A stretch of DNA of 13,989 nt, from the NCBI GenBank assembly GCA_964513415.1, contig CAZEMX010000040.1, positions 1-13,989 on the forward strand. Reading direction: 5' to 3'. The DNA is from Methanomethylicus sp964513415. GTDB taxonomy: Archaea > Thermoproteota > Methanomethylicia > Methanomethylicales > Methanomethylicaceae. Shown here in pieces: positions 6,712 through 13,793 of this stretch; the first letter of the stretch is position 1, and each line of letters starts with the position of its first letter. The notes under the pieces were generated by a model. It searched no databases, was not told where the DNA came from, and saw only the letters and a program-made list of their open reading frames with translations. The translations under genes and the position numbers were made by a program.

Positions 6712-8693
6712 TGAGAGCTTCGGTAATCGACCTCTACCAGGCGACTTGCGATGCAGGACTGGAGCATGGCCCATTGACCGAAATACCGGATGAAATCGAG
6801 TATCTGAGCCGCATCCCTGCGGAGGGCACTCAGTTTGAGGAGTTCGTTGCGTACTTATGGAGCGCTGACTACGATGAGGAACCGGTTGATTATCGGACCT
6901 TTGTCACGAGTCCCGAGTTCCTCGGCGCTACGGCGTCATTATACCCGCGTCTGATTGAAGAGGGAGAGTGTCTCTTCCACGGCGACTCTGCGGGAGCAGT
7001 GGAAGTGATATTGGGTGGTGGAATTGGATGGGGAAAGACGCAATTCGCCGCTACAATCGTGGCTTATGATGTCTATTGCCTATCTTGCTTTCGCTCGCCA
7101 CAGGAACAACTCGCCTTGGCCCCGTCTTCCGACCTTTACTACTATAACCTCGGCATCAAGGAATCCCAGGCGCAGAAAGCGTTCTTTGCGAAATTCCGCC
7201 GCATGGTGATTGGCTCTCCCTGGTTTCAGGCTCGGTTCGCGGAAGTGCGGTTCAACCCGGACCTTTCGAAGCGATCGGTGCGGCTGCCAAAGCACATCAA
7301 TATCGAGTGCGGAAACTCTACCGATACTAGCATTATCGGCCTGGACGTGATGGGCGTTGTAATTGACGAAGCCAACTGGCTTGCTTACGCGGCACGTTCG
7401 GCCACTGAGAAAATCACCAATGAAGAATCCGACCACATGACGGAGCTGTATAGGTCAGCAAGTAATCGACTGAAGTCAAGGCTATCGAAAGCCATTCATG
7501 TGCCGGGCCACGTGATTCTGATCTCGTCCGCCCTGCACCCTGGCGACTGGATCGAGCACCATATTTACGACTCTCGCGACGATCCTCACGTGCGCGTGCT
7601 GGAACTTGCCACGTGGGAATCAAATCCAGAAAACTATCGCGGTCCAACATTCAGGGTCCAGGTTGGAAACGACCTTACCCCGTCCCGCGTACTACAAGAG
7701 GAGGAGACCATTGCGGAGGGGTGCGATGAAATCAATGTGCCGGTCGAGTTTATGGAGCCGTTCCAGAAAGACGCGGACATGGCGTGCCGGGAGCTCGGTG
7801 GAAAAAGAACGATTGCTCGCACCGTGTTGATTCGAGACCGCACAATGCTCGACCGAGCCTACGAGCGAGCGGAAAACGCCACGATTACCGTCAGGACTCC
7901 GGATGGGGACCAGGTAGTGCCCCTTCCATTGAGACACCCGGCAAATGCAGAATCAACAGATCTAGGCCGGTCATTCGGCCTTGACCTCGACTACTTGCTG
8001 GATTCAAATGGCCGGATTCGCCGGTACCCAGAGAAAATCCGGCATCTGCATGTTGACCTCGGCGTGAAGCGCGGAGGCGATCCAACCGGCCTTGCCATGG
8101 GGTTTGTTGAAAAGGTCGAGCTACGTAAGGTGGAGCCGATACGAGGCAAGGAACAAGTCATTCGCGTCCCCACAATCGTGATCGAACTGATGCTCCAAAT
8201 TGTGCCAGGCCCAAAGGGCGAGGTTCAGATCTCTGACGTTCGCGATTTCGTGGCGGACCTTAAAGCGATTGGATACAAGATAAGGGCATCTGCGGACCAA
8301 TGGCAGAGCCTGCAAATGCTGCAAGAACTCAAGGCCCTCGGTCTACAGGTAGAAAAGATTTCTATGGACCGGGACACCGCGCCATGGGATGCCTTGCTCT
8401 CGGTCCTGCAAGAGGATCGTCTCACGCTATATCGGCATTCGGTTGTTCATCGCGAGCTGAAGCACTTGAAATACGATACGATTACACGAAGAGTTGATCA
8501 TCCCTCTTTCGATGAGGAAAACCCGATCGGTCATAAAGGCTCCAAGGATAGTGCCGACGCGGTGTGCGGCGTGGTATACGGCCTCATGCGCAGGGCCTTG
8601 CGGCCCAGTGAGAATGTCACGCCCATTATCGTGAAACCGGAACCGGTCCTTGACGCCATCCAGATCCCTGACTGGCTTTGTGGAGGTGTGTGA
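6711..8693 (+). CDS. Terminase large subunit (TerL), ATPase plus nuclease
   Basis: This is the 660-residue DNA packaging motor. The ATPase part has Walker A GGGIGWGKT at 102-110, Walker B VVIDE at 216-220 followed by ANW, and a coupling-type motif ILISSAL at 269-275. The C-terminal RNase H-like nuclease shows HVDLGVKRGGDPTGLA (D449), ASADQWQS (D529) and GSKDSADAVCG (D613/D616). These are the three acidic positions expected for the metal-dependent cut that releases the genome. Motifs for both activities are present, so it should be functional. Walker A lies about 100 residues in, a somewhat long N-terminal extension for a TerL. The ATG overlaps the tip gene stop by one base (TGATG), and its SD (GGAGG, 6699-6703) lies inside the end of that gene. 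No small terminase subunit is found next to it, although this gene usually follows one. Confidence 0.95.
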   Translation: MRASVIDLYQATCDAGLEHGPLTEIPDEIEYLSRIPAEGTQFEEFVAYLWSADYDEEPVDYRTFVTSPEFLGATASLYPRLIEEGECLFHGDSAGAVEVILGGGIGWGKTQFAATIVAYDVYCLSCFRSPQEQLALAPSSDLYYYNLGIKESQAQKAFFAKFRRMVIGSPWFQARFAEVRFNPDLSKRSVRLPKHINIECGNSTDTSIIGLDVMGVVIDEANWLAYAARSATEKITNEESDHMTELYRSASNRLKSRLSKAIHVPGHVILISSALHPGDWIEHHIYDSRDDPHVRVLELATWESNPENYRGPTFRVQVGNDLTPSRVLQEEETIAEGCDEINVPVEFMEPFQKDADMACRELGGKRTIARTVLIRDRTMLDRAYERAENATITVRTPDGDQVVPLPLRHPANAESTDLGRSFGLDLDYLLDSNGRIRRYPEKIRHLHVDLGVKRGGDPTGLAMGFVEKVELRKVEPIRGKEQVIRVPTIVIELMLQIVPGPKGEVQISDVRDFVADLKAIGYKIRASADQWQSLQMLQELKALGLQVEKISMDRDTAPWDALLSVLQEDRLTLYRHSVVHRELKHLKYDTITRRVDHPSFDEENPIGHKGSKDSADAVCGVVYGLMRRALRPSENVTPIIVKPEPVLDAIQIPDWLCGGV

Positions 8694-8696
8694 TCC

Positions 8697-10286
8697 ATGG
8701 ATGATGAACGAGTAACAATATGGGACCGAATACGTAAGTTGTTTGGGGCAAAGGAACCGGCTCAAAGCCAGGTCCCCGTGCCACGTTCGGCGAGGTTTGG
8801 GTCGGAACACTACTATTGGGAACGAACAAGAATCGAGGGTGACCGCAAGAAACGGTACGAGGAATACCTGGCGCTTGATGCGGACATGCCGGAAGTCACG
8901 GCGGTACTCGACACATACGCCGATAATTCTGTTGCCGGGACATTGGGCGATTCGTACGAGGTTCATACGGAACATTCAGGGGCGAAATTTGCATTCCAGT
9001 TGCTCGAAAAAGCTACGAAAATAAAAGACGATACATGGTGCGGGATTCGGGACATATACCATTTGGGTGATAGGTTCGTCGAGCTGGTTCCAAACAAGGG
9101 GGTCAACACAATCGCATCCATTGTTCGCGTTCCACCAGACACTATATCGTACAACTTTGTGGGAGGAAGAATCGAAGATCCAGAAAAGACCTTTGTCCAA
9201 TCCATCGGCTCTTCATACGGTTTGGGCGGCCAAACCTTTTCCGATATCGACATGGTCCACTTCAGGTCACAAGGCGGTACCGACAAGGCCTATGGCCGGT
9301 CTCTCCTCCACCCGCTCCGCCGCTGTATCAAGCAATGGTTCATGTTGGAGGATGCGTTGTGCATCGGGGTCTTGCTCCGGGCCAGTGACCGGACCCTGTA
9401 CCAGGTCCCCGTGCGCGAGGACACGAGCCTCGCCGAAGGCATGGAACATGCGAGGCAGTTCTATAAACAAATCAAGTTTAGGACCTCGTTCGACTCCGAA
9501 GGACGCATGAGGTTGGACCGTTCGCCTATCACGCCGGAAGAGGAAATTGTCATGCCCACATGGCCAGACTCAAAGGCCACGGTGAGCAAGTTGACGGGCC
9601 AAACGAATTTTAGGGGTATGCTCGACGTTGTCAACTACTTCCGCGACAAGTTTTATGGTGGTGCACAGATCCCAAAGAGCATTGGCGGCGGGGACGCAAG
9701 CGACGTCAACGGCAAGAATGTGATTACGCGCGTAGACGTGGCCTTTGCCCGCAAGTGTCGCAGGGGACAACTATCTTATGGCCAGGGCTTGCACAGGATT
9801 TACACGATTGAACTTCTGTTGCGTGGCATTGATCCTAACGAGGTGGAGTTCGTGTTCGTCTGGCCGCCTCTAGGGACTGAGGACGAATTGATCGATTGGC
9901 AAACAAAAGAACTCAAGGCGAAGGTGGCGGAAATCCTTGGCGCGATGTACGGCCCTCCACCCGCCAAGTGGGTGTACGTGAAATTGCTCGGTCTATCAGA
10001 AGAAGAGGTCGAGGAATATGGCCTGGTCTCCGAACCGATGAGTCGGGAACCTGTAGCTGCGTCAGAATGGGCCAACGTCCAGGACAACGTGGTGGCCTCA
10101 TTGCTTGGCCGCTCAGAGCTGCAGCGCATGTTGAGGGATCTCTGTTTTTTGCTTGACACGAAACTGGCGTGGGAGCATAAAGTACATGGCCGGTTCGGGC
10201 CTTCGGAGGAATTGGTTGGCTTGGAACGAGACAACTGGAATACACGAGATTTGATGAGACGAGTTTCGGAGCAGAGATCCCGGTAA
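8697..10286 (+). CDS. Portal protein, T4 gp20-like
   Basis: This 529-residue protein would form the dodecameric ring at the capsid vertex through which TerL pumps DNA. Family-like features include KKRYEEYLALDADMPEVTAVLDTYADNS (52-78, cf. the 'YR.YE.MD.DP.I..ALD.YAD' opening of gp20), DTISYNF (148-154), DMVHFRS (185-191) and GRSLLHPLRRCIKQWFMLEDAL (200-221). They continue with the crown/stem region LYQVPVREDTSLAEGMEHARQFYKQIKFRTSFDSEGR (234-270), EEEIVMPTWPDSKATVSKLTG (281-301) and VVNYFRDKFYGGAQIPKS (311-328). The ATG is four bases after the TerL stop, and GGAGGTG (8682-8688) eight bases upstream is a strong SD. The position directly behind TerL is canonical. A gp20-like portal beside a lambda/GTA-type hub and tip points to modular mixing. 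Confidence 0.92.
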   Translation: MDDERVTIWDRIRKLFGAKEPAQSQVPVPRSARFGSEHYYWERTRIEGDRKKRYEEYLALDADMPEVTAVLDTYADNSVAGTLGDSYEVHTEHSGAKFAFQLLEKATKIKDDTWCGIRDIYHLGDRFVELVPNKGVNTIASIVRVPPDTISYNFVGGRIEDPEKTFVQSIGSSYGLGGQTFSDIDMVHFRSQGGTDKAYGRSLLHPLRRCIKQWFMLEDALCIGVLLRASDRTLYQVPVREDTSLAEGMEHARQFYKQIKFRTSFDSEGRMRLDRSPITPEEEIVMPTWPDSKATVSKLTGQTNFRGMLDVVNYFRDKFYGGAQIPKSIGGGDASDVNGKNVITRVDVAFARKCRRGQLSYGQGLHRIYTIELLLRGIDPNEVEFVFVWPPLGTEDELIDWQTKELKAKVAEILGAMYGPPPAKWVYVKLLGLSEEEVEEYGLVSEPMSREPVAASEWANVQDNVVASLLGRSELQRMLRDLCFLLDTKLAWEHKVHGRFGPSEELVGLERDNWNTRDLMRRVSEQRSR

Positions 10287-10346
10287 GGCTTGTGCTGGAC
10301 CCCCCTCCCCGGCAGGGCATACCGGGTCTCTGCTTCGGACATAACC

Positions 10347-11579
10347 ATGTGCAGAATAATAGCCGAAAGCAAGGATCTAAGGAAAAACCGCGTCGCCAAC
10401 GTGCAACAAGTAGCTATTGACTTGCGCACGGTCACGGGGCGCATTGTCGTGCCTCACAGGGATCGGAAAGAATACAAGGCAAAGGCAAGCGATGCAAAAG
10501 AGGGATACAAACGGGATCTATGGGTGGCGATCCAACGCGGCGCGAGCGGCAAAAGCACGGAAGCGGAGTTTCGTGAAGAAATTACGAACATCATTGATAG
10601 CCGATTCCGAGAGTGCTGGATCCTGGGTCGAAAAACGGTCGGGCTAAATGAGCCACTTGGCAAACTAGAAATAGCCGCGTATCGAGGCGCGGTAAGGGAA
10701 GAGGTCAAGTTCGCAGAAGGATTTATGCGGGACGTACGAGACGGCACAGGCAAGATGCCCTACATGAAGAGACTTGATATGTATGGCGATACGCTTGACG
10801 GTATGTACGATCTCTCGGTTGCGGCTTCGCTGCCGAGCGATGTGAAAATCTACTGGATGCTCGGTATTGCGGAGCATTGCGACGATTGCCTATTGCTTGA
10901 GGCTGGGAATCCATACAGTAAGTTTGGCGTGGGGGCGAACCCGCTTCCTGCCGTTCCCCGTAGCGGATATACGGAATGCCTCTCGAATTGCAAGTGCCGG
11001 TTGGAAATGGTTGTGCCGGACGGCCGGGACTTGAGTCCTGAACCTCAACTTGGGATGGACGCTTATGTGGAGGGTACGTATTGGGAGAATCTACCGGAGC
11101 CTGGCCGCACGGCAATCGGCATGGAACTCAGGGAGGTCGATGCTTTGTTCCGTAGCCAAGCCTATTATCGCCAAATGATGGAAGCGGTGACCGATGGAGA
11201 GATGCGGAGGCGGTACATCGCGTTGCGGCGTGAGACCAACGACGCCATAATCGAGATACAGGACAGGTTGAAGGCCCGTTTCGTACCACGAGCCTCGGTA
11301 TCCGAAATCATCGAACCCGTTAAAGCGGCGCAGCGAGCGAATCTATCCCTTGCCACCTGGAATCCCGGAATCGTAGAAACGGGCGATACCGTGCGCGTTC
11401 TCGATGGGCTGAGGTCCTATTATGGGGAGACGGTAGCCGTGAGTCCGGCCCAGTACGTGCTCCAATACCGGGGCATATCTGGCCTGACGCGGACTGTACG
11501 GCTGAACGATGATGATTTAAGCCTTGTGTGGAAAGAACCAAGAGAAGAAAATCCTGAAAAGCAGGGCACAACGCAATGA
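10347..11579 (+). CDS. MuF-like minor head / head morphogenesis protein with cysteine cluster and SH3-like C-terminus
   Basis: From ATG 10347 the protein has 410 residues. The frame is open back to a TTG at 10290 (429 residues; numbering below uses that form). Residues 55-190 are helical and charged. Residues 192-239 carry the hallmark: AEHC197-DDC200-LLLEAGNPYS, then LPAVPRSGYTEC230-LSNC234-KC236-RLEM. This matches the 'C..C....G......P.......C..C.C.L' zinc-finger-like ending of MuF-type proteins that join the portal region and may be packaged. Residues 360-415 (GIVETGDTVRVLDGL, YVLQYRG, TVRLNDDDLSLVW) look like an added SH3/KOW-like barrel. The start is uncertain, as neither TTG nor ATG has a well-placed SD, and translation may depend on ribosomes leaving the portal gene 60 bases upstream. 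Location right after the portal supports the call. The 3' end overlaps the next gene by four bases (ATGA). Confidence 0.8.
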   Translation: MCRIIAESKDLRKNRVANVQQVAIDLRTVTGRIVVPHRDRKEYKAKASDAKEGYKRDLWVAIQRGASGKSTEAEFREEITNIIDSRFRECWILGRKTVGLNEPLGKLEIAAYRGAVREEVKFAEGFMRDVRDGTGKMPYMKRLDMYGDTLDGMYDLSVAASLPSDVKIYWMLGIAEHCDDCLLLEAGNPYSKFGVGANPLPAVPRSGYTECLSNCKCRLEMVVPDGRDLSPEPQLGMDAYVEGTYWENLPEPGRTAIGMELREVDALFRSQAYYRQMMEAVTDGEMRRRYIALRRETNDAIIEIQDRLKARFVPRASVSEIIEPVKAAQRANLSLATWNPGIVETGDTVRVLDGLRSYYGETVAVSPAQYVLQYRGISGLTRTVRLNDDDLSLVWKEPREENPEKQGTTQ

Positions 11580-12631
11580 CAAGCGTCGTAATGATCGATC
11601 CGGAAGATGGGCCGTGCCTCAAGCAGATCGATCCAATCGTAGAAGCAACCTACACGTACTGGCCCTATCTGCTTGGTCCACTCGTTGAGTTCCGGTTCTA
11701 TATTGGATCAAAGACTGGGCTTACGCTTGACGATATCCCGGAAGCGGATGCGTATTTTGTGGTCGGGCAACCCAATAATTCGAGCCGTATCTTTGCATAT
11801 TTGAGGGACCGGCATCCTACCGCAAAGGTCTGCGCATTTCATGGTCTCCATCAGTACGAGGCCATTGAAAGACGTGGAACGTTTTGGCCAGAAGAAATGG
11901 AATTTTACGAAAGGTCCGATGCGATCTTATGCGCACGGATGTCTGATGTCGCGTTGTGGAAGACGATATTCGAGGACCGGAAGGTGCTCTGGCTTCCTGT
12001 ACCGTACCCGGTCGATGGCATGGCCCATGTAGCGGCGAAACTGACCGATACCTTGCGGGTTGGTTTCCTCGTCTGGACCCAATGCGAGGCAAGTTTCTTG
12101 ACCGCGTATGCGATCCATTCGAGGCTCGGAGACAAGGTGGAATTCCTGTTTCTCAATGTGCCGAAATCTTATGAGCGAGGCAAGGAACCGAATGACAAGA
12201 CCATGAAAGAGCGGCTCTTGGCACATAGCATCGACGGGTCCTGGGCCTCAACAATGAGGTTCCAGCACACTTGCGTTTCGACCTGGCTGCCGTACCACCT
12301 GTTCTTGCGGCATTTGGCCAATTGTCACATGGTCGTGTTTGCCGATAACAAGGGTCACCAGGGGCGACTGCTCATGGACTGCGCATCACTCGGCATCCCG
12401 TGCGTGTGCTCTGATATGACCGATACATCGGATCTACTCTGGCCCTCGCTCCGGTGCTCACCCGGCATGATCCTGCAGAAGGCGGTCGAAGTAGCGGAAG
12501 GACTTGCGAGGGGAGGATCATACGCGGCGGATGCGGTCCGGAACGCACGGCAAGCGCTGGAACGCAATTTCGGGCGAAAGGCGAGTATCGAGCGCATGTT
12601 GGGCGTGCTCAAGGAGCTATCCATCCTATAG
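11576..12631 (+). CDS. Putative glycosyltransferase (GT-B fold, GT4-like)
   Basis: The protein has 351 residues. It probably transfers a sugar from an activated donor, with an unknown acceptor. The layout fits two Rossmann halves: DAYFVVGQP (58-66), KVCAFHGLHQYEAIERRG (84-101), a YERSDAILCARMSDVALWK block (111-129) and LWLPVPYPVD (138-147) ending the first half. The second half then opens with LRVGFLVW (160-167) and VEFLFLNVP (188-196). The most telling part is the C-terminal donor-binding region NKGHQGRLLMDCASLGIPCVCSD (258-280), equivalent to the 'G.P..E.(L)A.G.PVI.(S)' motif of GT4 enzymes. No signal peptide or membrane segment is seen, so it is cytoplasmic. The ATG lies in an ATGA overlap with the MuF-like gene, and AGGG at 11563-11566 gives a modest SD. 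It could decorate virion proteins, host surface glycans or DNA. Its place in the head operon favours the first, but this is inference. Confidence 0.65.
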   Translation: MTSVVMIDPEDGPCLKQIDPIVEATYTYWPYLLGPLVEFRFYIGSKTGLTLDDIPEADAYFVVGQPNNSSRIFAYLRDRHPTAKVCAFHGLHQYEAIERRGTFWPEEMEFYERSDAILCARMSDVALWKTIFEDRKVLWLPVPYPVDGMAHVAAKLTDTLRVGFLVWTQCEASFLTAYAIHSRLGDKVEFLFLNVPKSYERGKEPNDKTMKERLLAHSIDGSWASTMRFQHTCVSTWLPYHLFLRHLANCHMVVFADNKGHQGRLLMDCASLGIPCVCSDMTDTSDLLWPSLRCSPGMILQKAVEVAEGLARGGSYAADAVRNARQALERNFGRKASIERMLGVLKELSIL

Positions 12632-12640
12632 CCGTCCTAT

Positions 12641-12656
12641 ATCTCCAGTAGGAGAT
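12641..12656 (+). promoter_or_regulatory. Stem-loop covering the SD of the signal-peptide protein
   Basis: ATCTCC (12641-12646), loop AGTA and GGAGAT (12651-12656) form a perfect 6-bp stem. The right arm contains most of the SD AGGAG (12650-12654), which lies eight bases before ATG 12663. When folded, the ribosome site would be hidden, which may hold down translation or tie it to ribosomes finishing the upstream gene (stop at 12631). Confidence 0.55.
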
Positions 12657-12662
12657 CATGCC

Positions 12663-13373
12663 ATGTCCCGCCTCGCCATATCTCTCATTCTCTCGCTTCC
12701 AACGTTGGCACTGGCGCAACAACGAGAAATCAACTGGAAACAAATCCAGCAACCGCTGATAGGCGATGTCAAACTGGGGGATGCGACCGGCACAATTACC
12801 GCGCCTACCGGAGAGTTCACGCATCTCCTGAACCTCCCCAGAATATCAAACCTCGGAGACCAGACAAAAAGCGCGGTGGTGGGAAGCACGGTATATTCCT
12901 CGACTGAGGGCAAGGTCTATGTCTATGACGGGACCGCGTGGCGCGAGATTATGGGGGGCGGTGGAGAACCATCGGAATGCGCGGTGAGTCAAATCATTGT
13001 AGCGGTAACGGACCTTACGGTCCCCGGTGCGACCTATTACCGCTATATCTTGCCCCGATACTCCGAACCCGACAGTCCCTATTATGGCAAGGCGTGGCGT
13101 GGCGCGCCTGTGATTAGAATTGGGGTGGACGCGGAGTTGACCCCCTATGCGCTGCTGTTGCCAGGGTCTACTGTGGGTAGTCATCGAGGCGTGCGGGTCA
13201 ACCTAGAGAGGGGAGATGTGTTCAGTGAGAGTTGGCGCGTAGTGATCTATGGCGTGATGGAAGATGCGGGGGGTGTACCGTGGTCAGACCTCAATAGAGA
13301 GGGAGGGTGTGTTGTGCAAATGTTATCGGACCCTCTCTCGGTTCGGATGTCGAACAGATTCGCGAGGAGATAA
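12663..13373 (+). CDS. Secreted protein (236 aa) with Sec signal peptide and tail-fibre-like motif
   Basis: The start at ATG 12663 is set by AGGAG at 12650-12654 and by the signal peptide that it creates: MSR, a hydrophobic core LAISLILSLPTLAL, and ALA|QQ with predicted cleavage after residue 18. The frame is open farther upstream, but that part overlaps the glycosyltransferase gene. The mature protein continues with a low-complexity beta-type stretch (IGDVKLGDATGTITAPTGEF) and then AVVGSTVYSSTEGKVYVYDG-TAWREI (71-95). This is the 'GT.VY.....K.YVYDGT.W' motif often found in phage tail fibres and adhesins. A glycine hinge (MGGGGEP) precedes a C-terminal domain (107-205) with alternating beta-strand patterns (IIVAVTDLTV, YYRYILPRY, PVIRIGVDAEL, WRVVIYGVMED). 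Only two cysteines remain (106, 216), possibly a disulphide. Function is unknown. It could be a periplasmic or surface protein that alters phage adsorption, or a virion protein whose N-terminus only resembles a signal. Confidence 0.75.
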   Translation: MSRLAISLILSLPTLALAQQREINWKQIQQPLIGDVKLGDATGTITAPTGEFTHLLNLPRISNLGDQTKSAVVGSTVYSSTEGKVYVYDGTAWREIMGGGGEPSECAVSQIIVAVTDLTVPGATYYRYILPRYSEPDSPYYGKAWRGAPVIRIGVDAELTPYALLLPGSTVGSHRGVRVNLERGDVFSESWRVVIYGVMEDAGGVPWSDLNREGGCVVQMLSDPLSVRMSNRFARR

Positions 13374-13377
13374 AAGA

Positions 13378-13758
13378 ATGGAAAGAAAACCGATTCCCTA
13401 TTGGCTCTTAATTCTCATTGGTTCCCTGCTCTTTATTGGATTTGGGGCGATTATGGCCTGGGTAACCTGGGCAAGGCCCGCTATGGTCGAGAAGTCCTGG
13501 GATAAGACATGGAAGGAATTAGTGGATCAAGACAAAGGGATAATCGGCACTGCATCTTACGGATGGGGCGCAAGTTTTGGGAATGACAAGCGTGGTTATG
13601 GAATAATAGAATACTCGGAGCCTTCTGAATCTATGGATTCGATTGATGATGGAAGCAGTAAGGGTGAATGGGAAGCAATGTCCTATGGAGATTCCGATTC
13701 TGATGACGAAGATGGCGTGTCTCGACGAACGGGGCCTCTATTCCCTTTTATGTTCTAA
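13378..13758 (+). CDS. Single-pass membrane protein (126 aa) with acidic C-terminal tail
   Basis: The ATG at 13378 has a strong SD (GAGGAG, 13364-13369) eight bases upstream, inside the end of the previous gene. The frame extends upstream to 13264, but that part overlaps the secreted-protein gene. Positively charged residues (MERK) precede one transmembrane segment (about residues 8-31, WLLILIGSLLFIGFGAIMAW). By the positive-inside rule the N-terminus should be cytoplasmic and the rest exported. Residues 37-55 are charged and probably helical. The stretch 58-80 is aromatic/glycine-rich (YGWGASFGNDKRGYGIIEY). Residues 81-114 are serine/aspartate/glutamate-rich (SESMDSIDDGSS, GDSDSDDEDG). The protein ends FPFMF. 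No family is recognised. The topology would suit a lysis accessory, a superinfection exclusion factor or an anchor for the secreted protein encoded just before it, but nothing in the sequence decides between these. Confidence 0.75.
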   Translation: MERKPIPYWLLILIGSLLFIGFGAIMAWVTWARPAMVEKSWDKTWKELVDQDKGIIGTASYGWGASFGNDKRGYGIIEYSEPSESMDSIDDGSSKGEWEAMSYGDSDSDDEDGVSRRTGPLFPFMF

Positions 13759-13787
13759 CTATCCTTCCTGGTGAAGGCCGATAGGAG
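13759..13787 (+). promoter_or_regulatory. Bulged stem-loop and SD before the last gene
   Basis: CTATC-CTTC (13759-13767) can pair with GAAG (13773-13776) and GATAG (13780-13784), with a 3-base bulge and a CTGGT loop. The right arm takes in the first two bases of the SD AGGAG (13783-13787), six bases before ATG 13794. The ten bases TAGGAGATCA around this SD are identical to those at 12649-12658, where the SD is also part of a stem-loop. Confidence 0.4.
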
Positions 13788-13793
13788 ATCAAA

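Noticed and set aside
9800..10444. A 214-codon open frame on the - strand across the portal/MuF junction
   Set aside because: It is antisense to two recognisable genes, the sequence looks like low-information serine/arginine-rich translation, and all other genes run on the + strand.
12504..12662. Upstream extension of the secreted protein to 12504
   Set aside because: It overlaps the end of the glycosyltransferase gene for over 120 bases and would bury the signal peptide 53 residues inside the protein.
12658..12665. ATG at 12658 as the start after the AGGAG site
   Set aside because: It is in a different frame that ends after about 33 codons. ATG 12663 gives the signal peptide and the long frame.
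13264..13377. Upstream extension of the 126-residue membrane protein
   Set aside because: It overlaps the end of the secreted-protein gene and lacks an SD, while ATG 13378 has a strong one.
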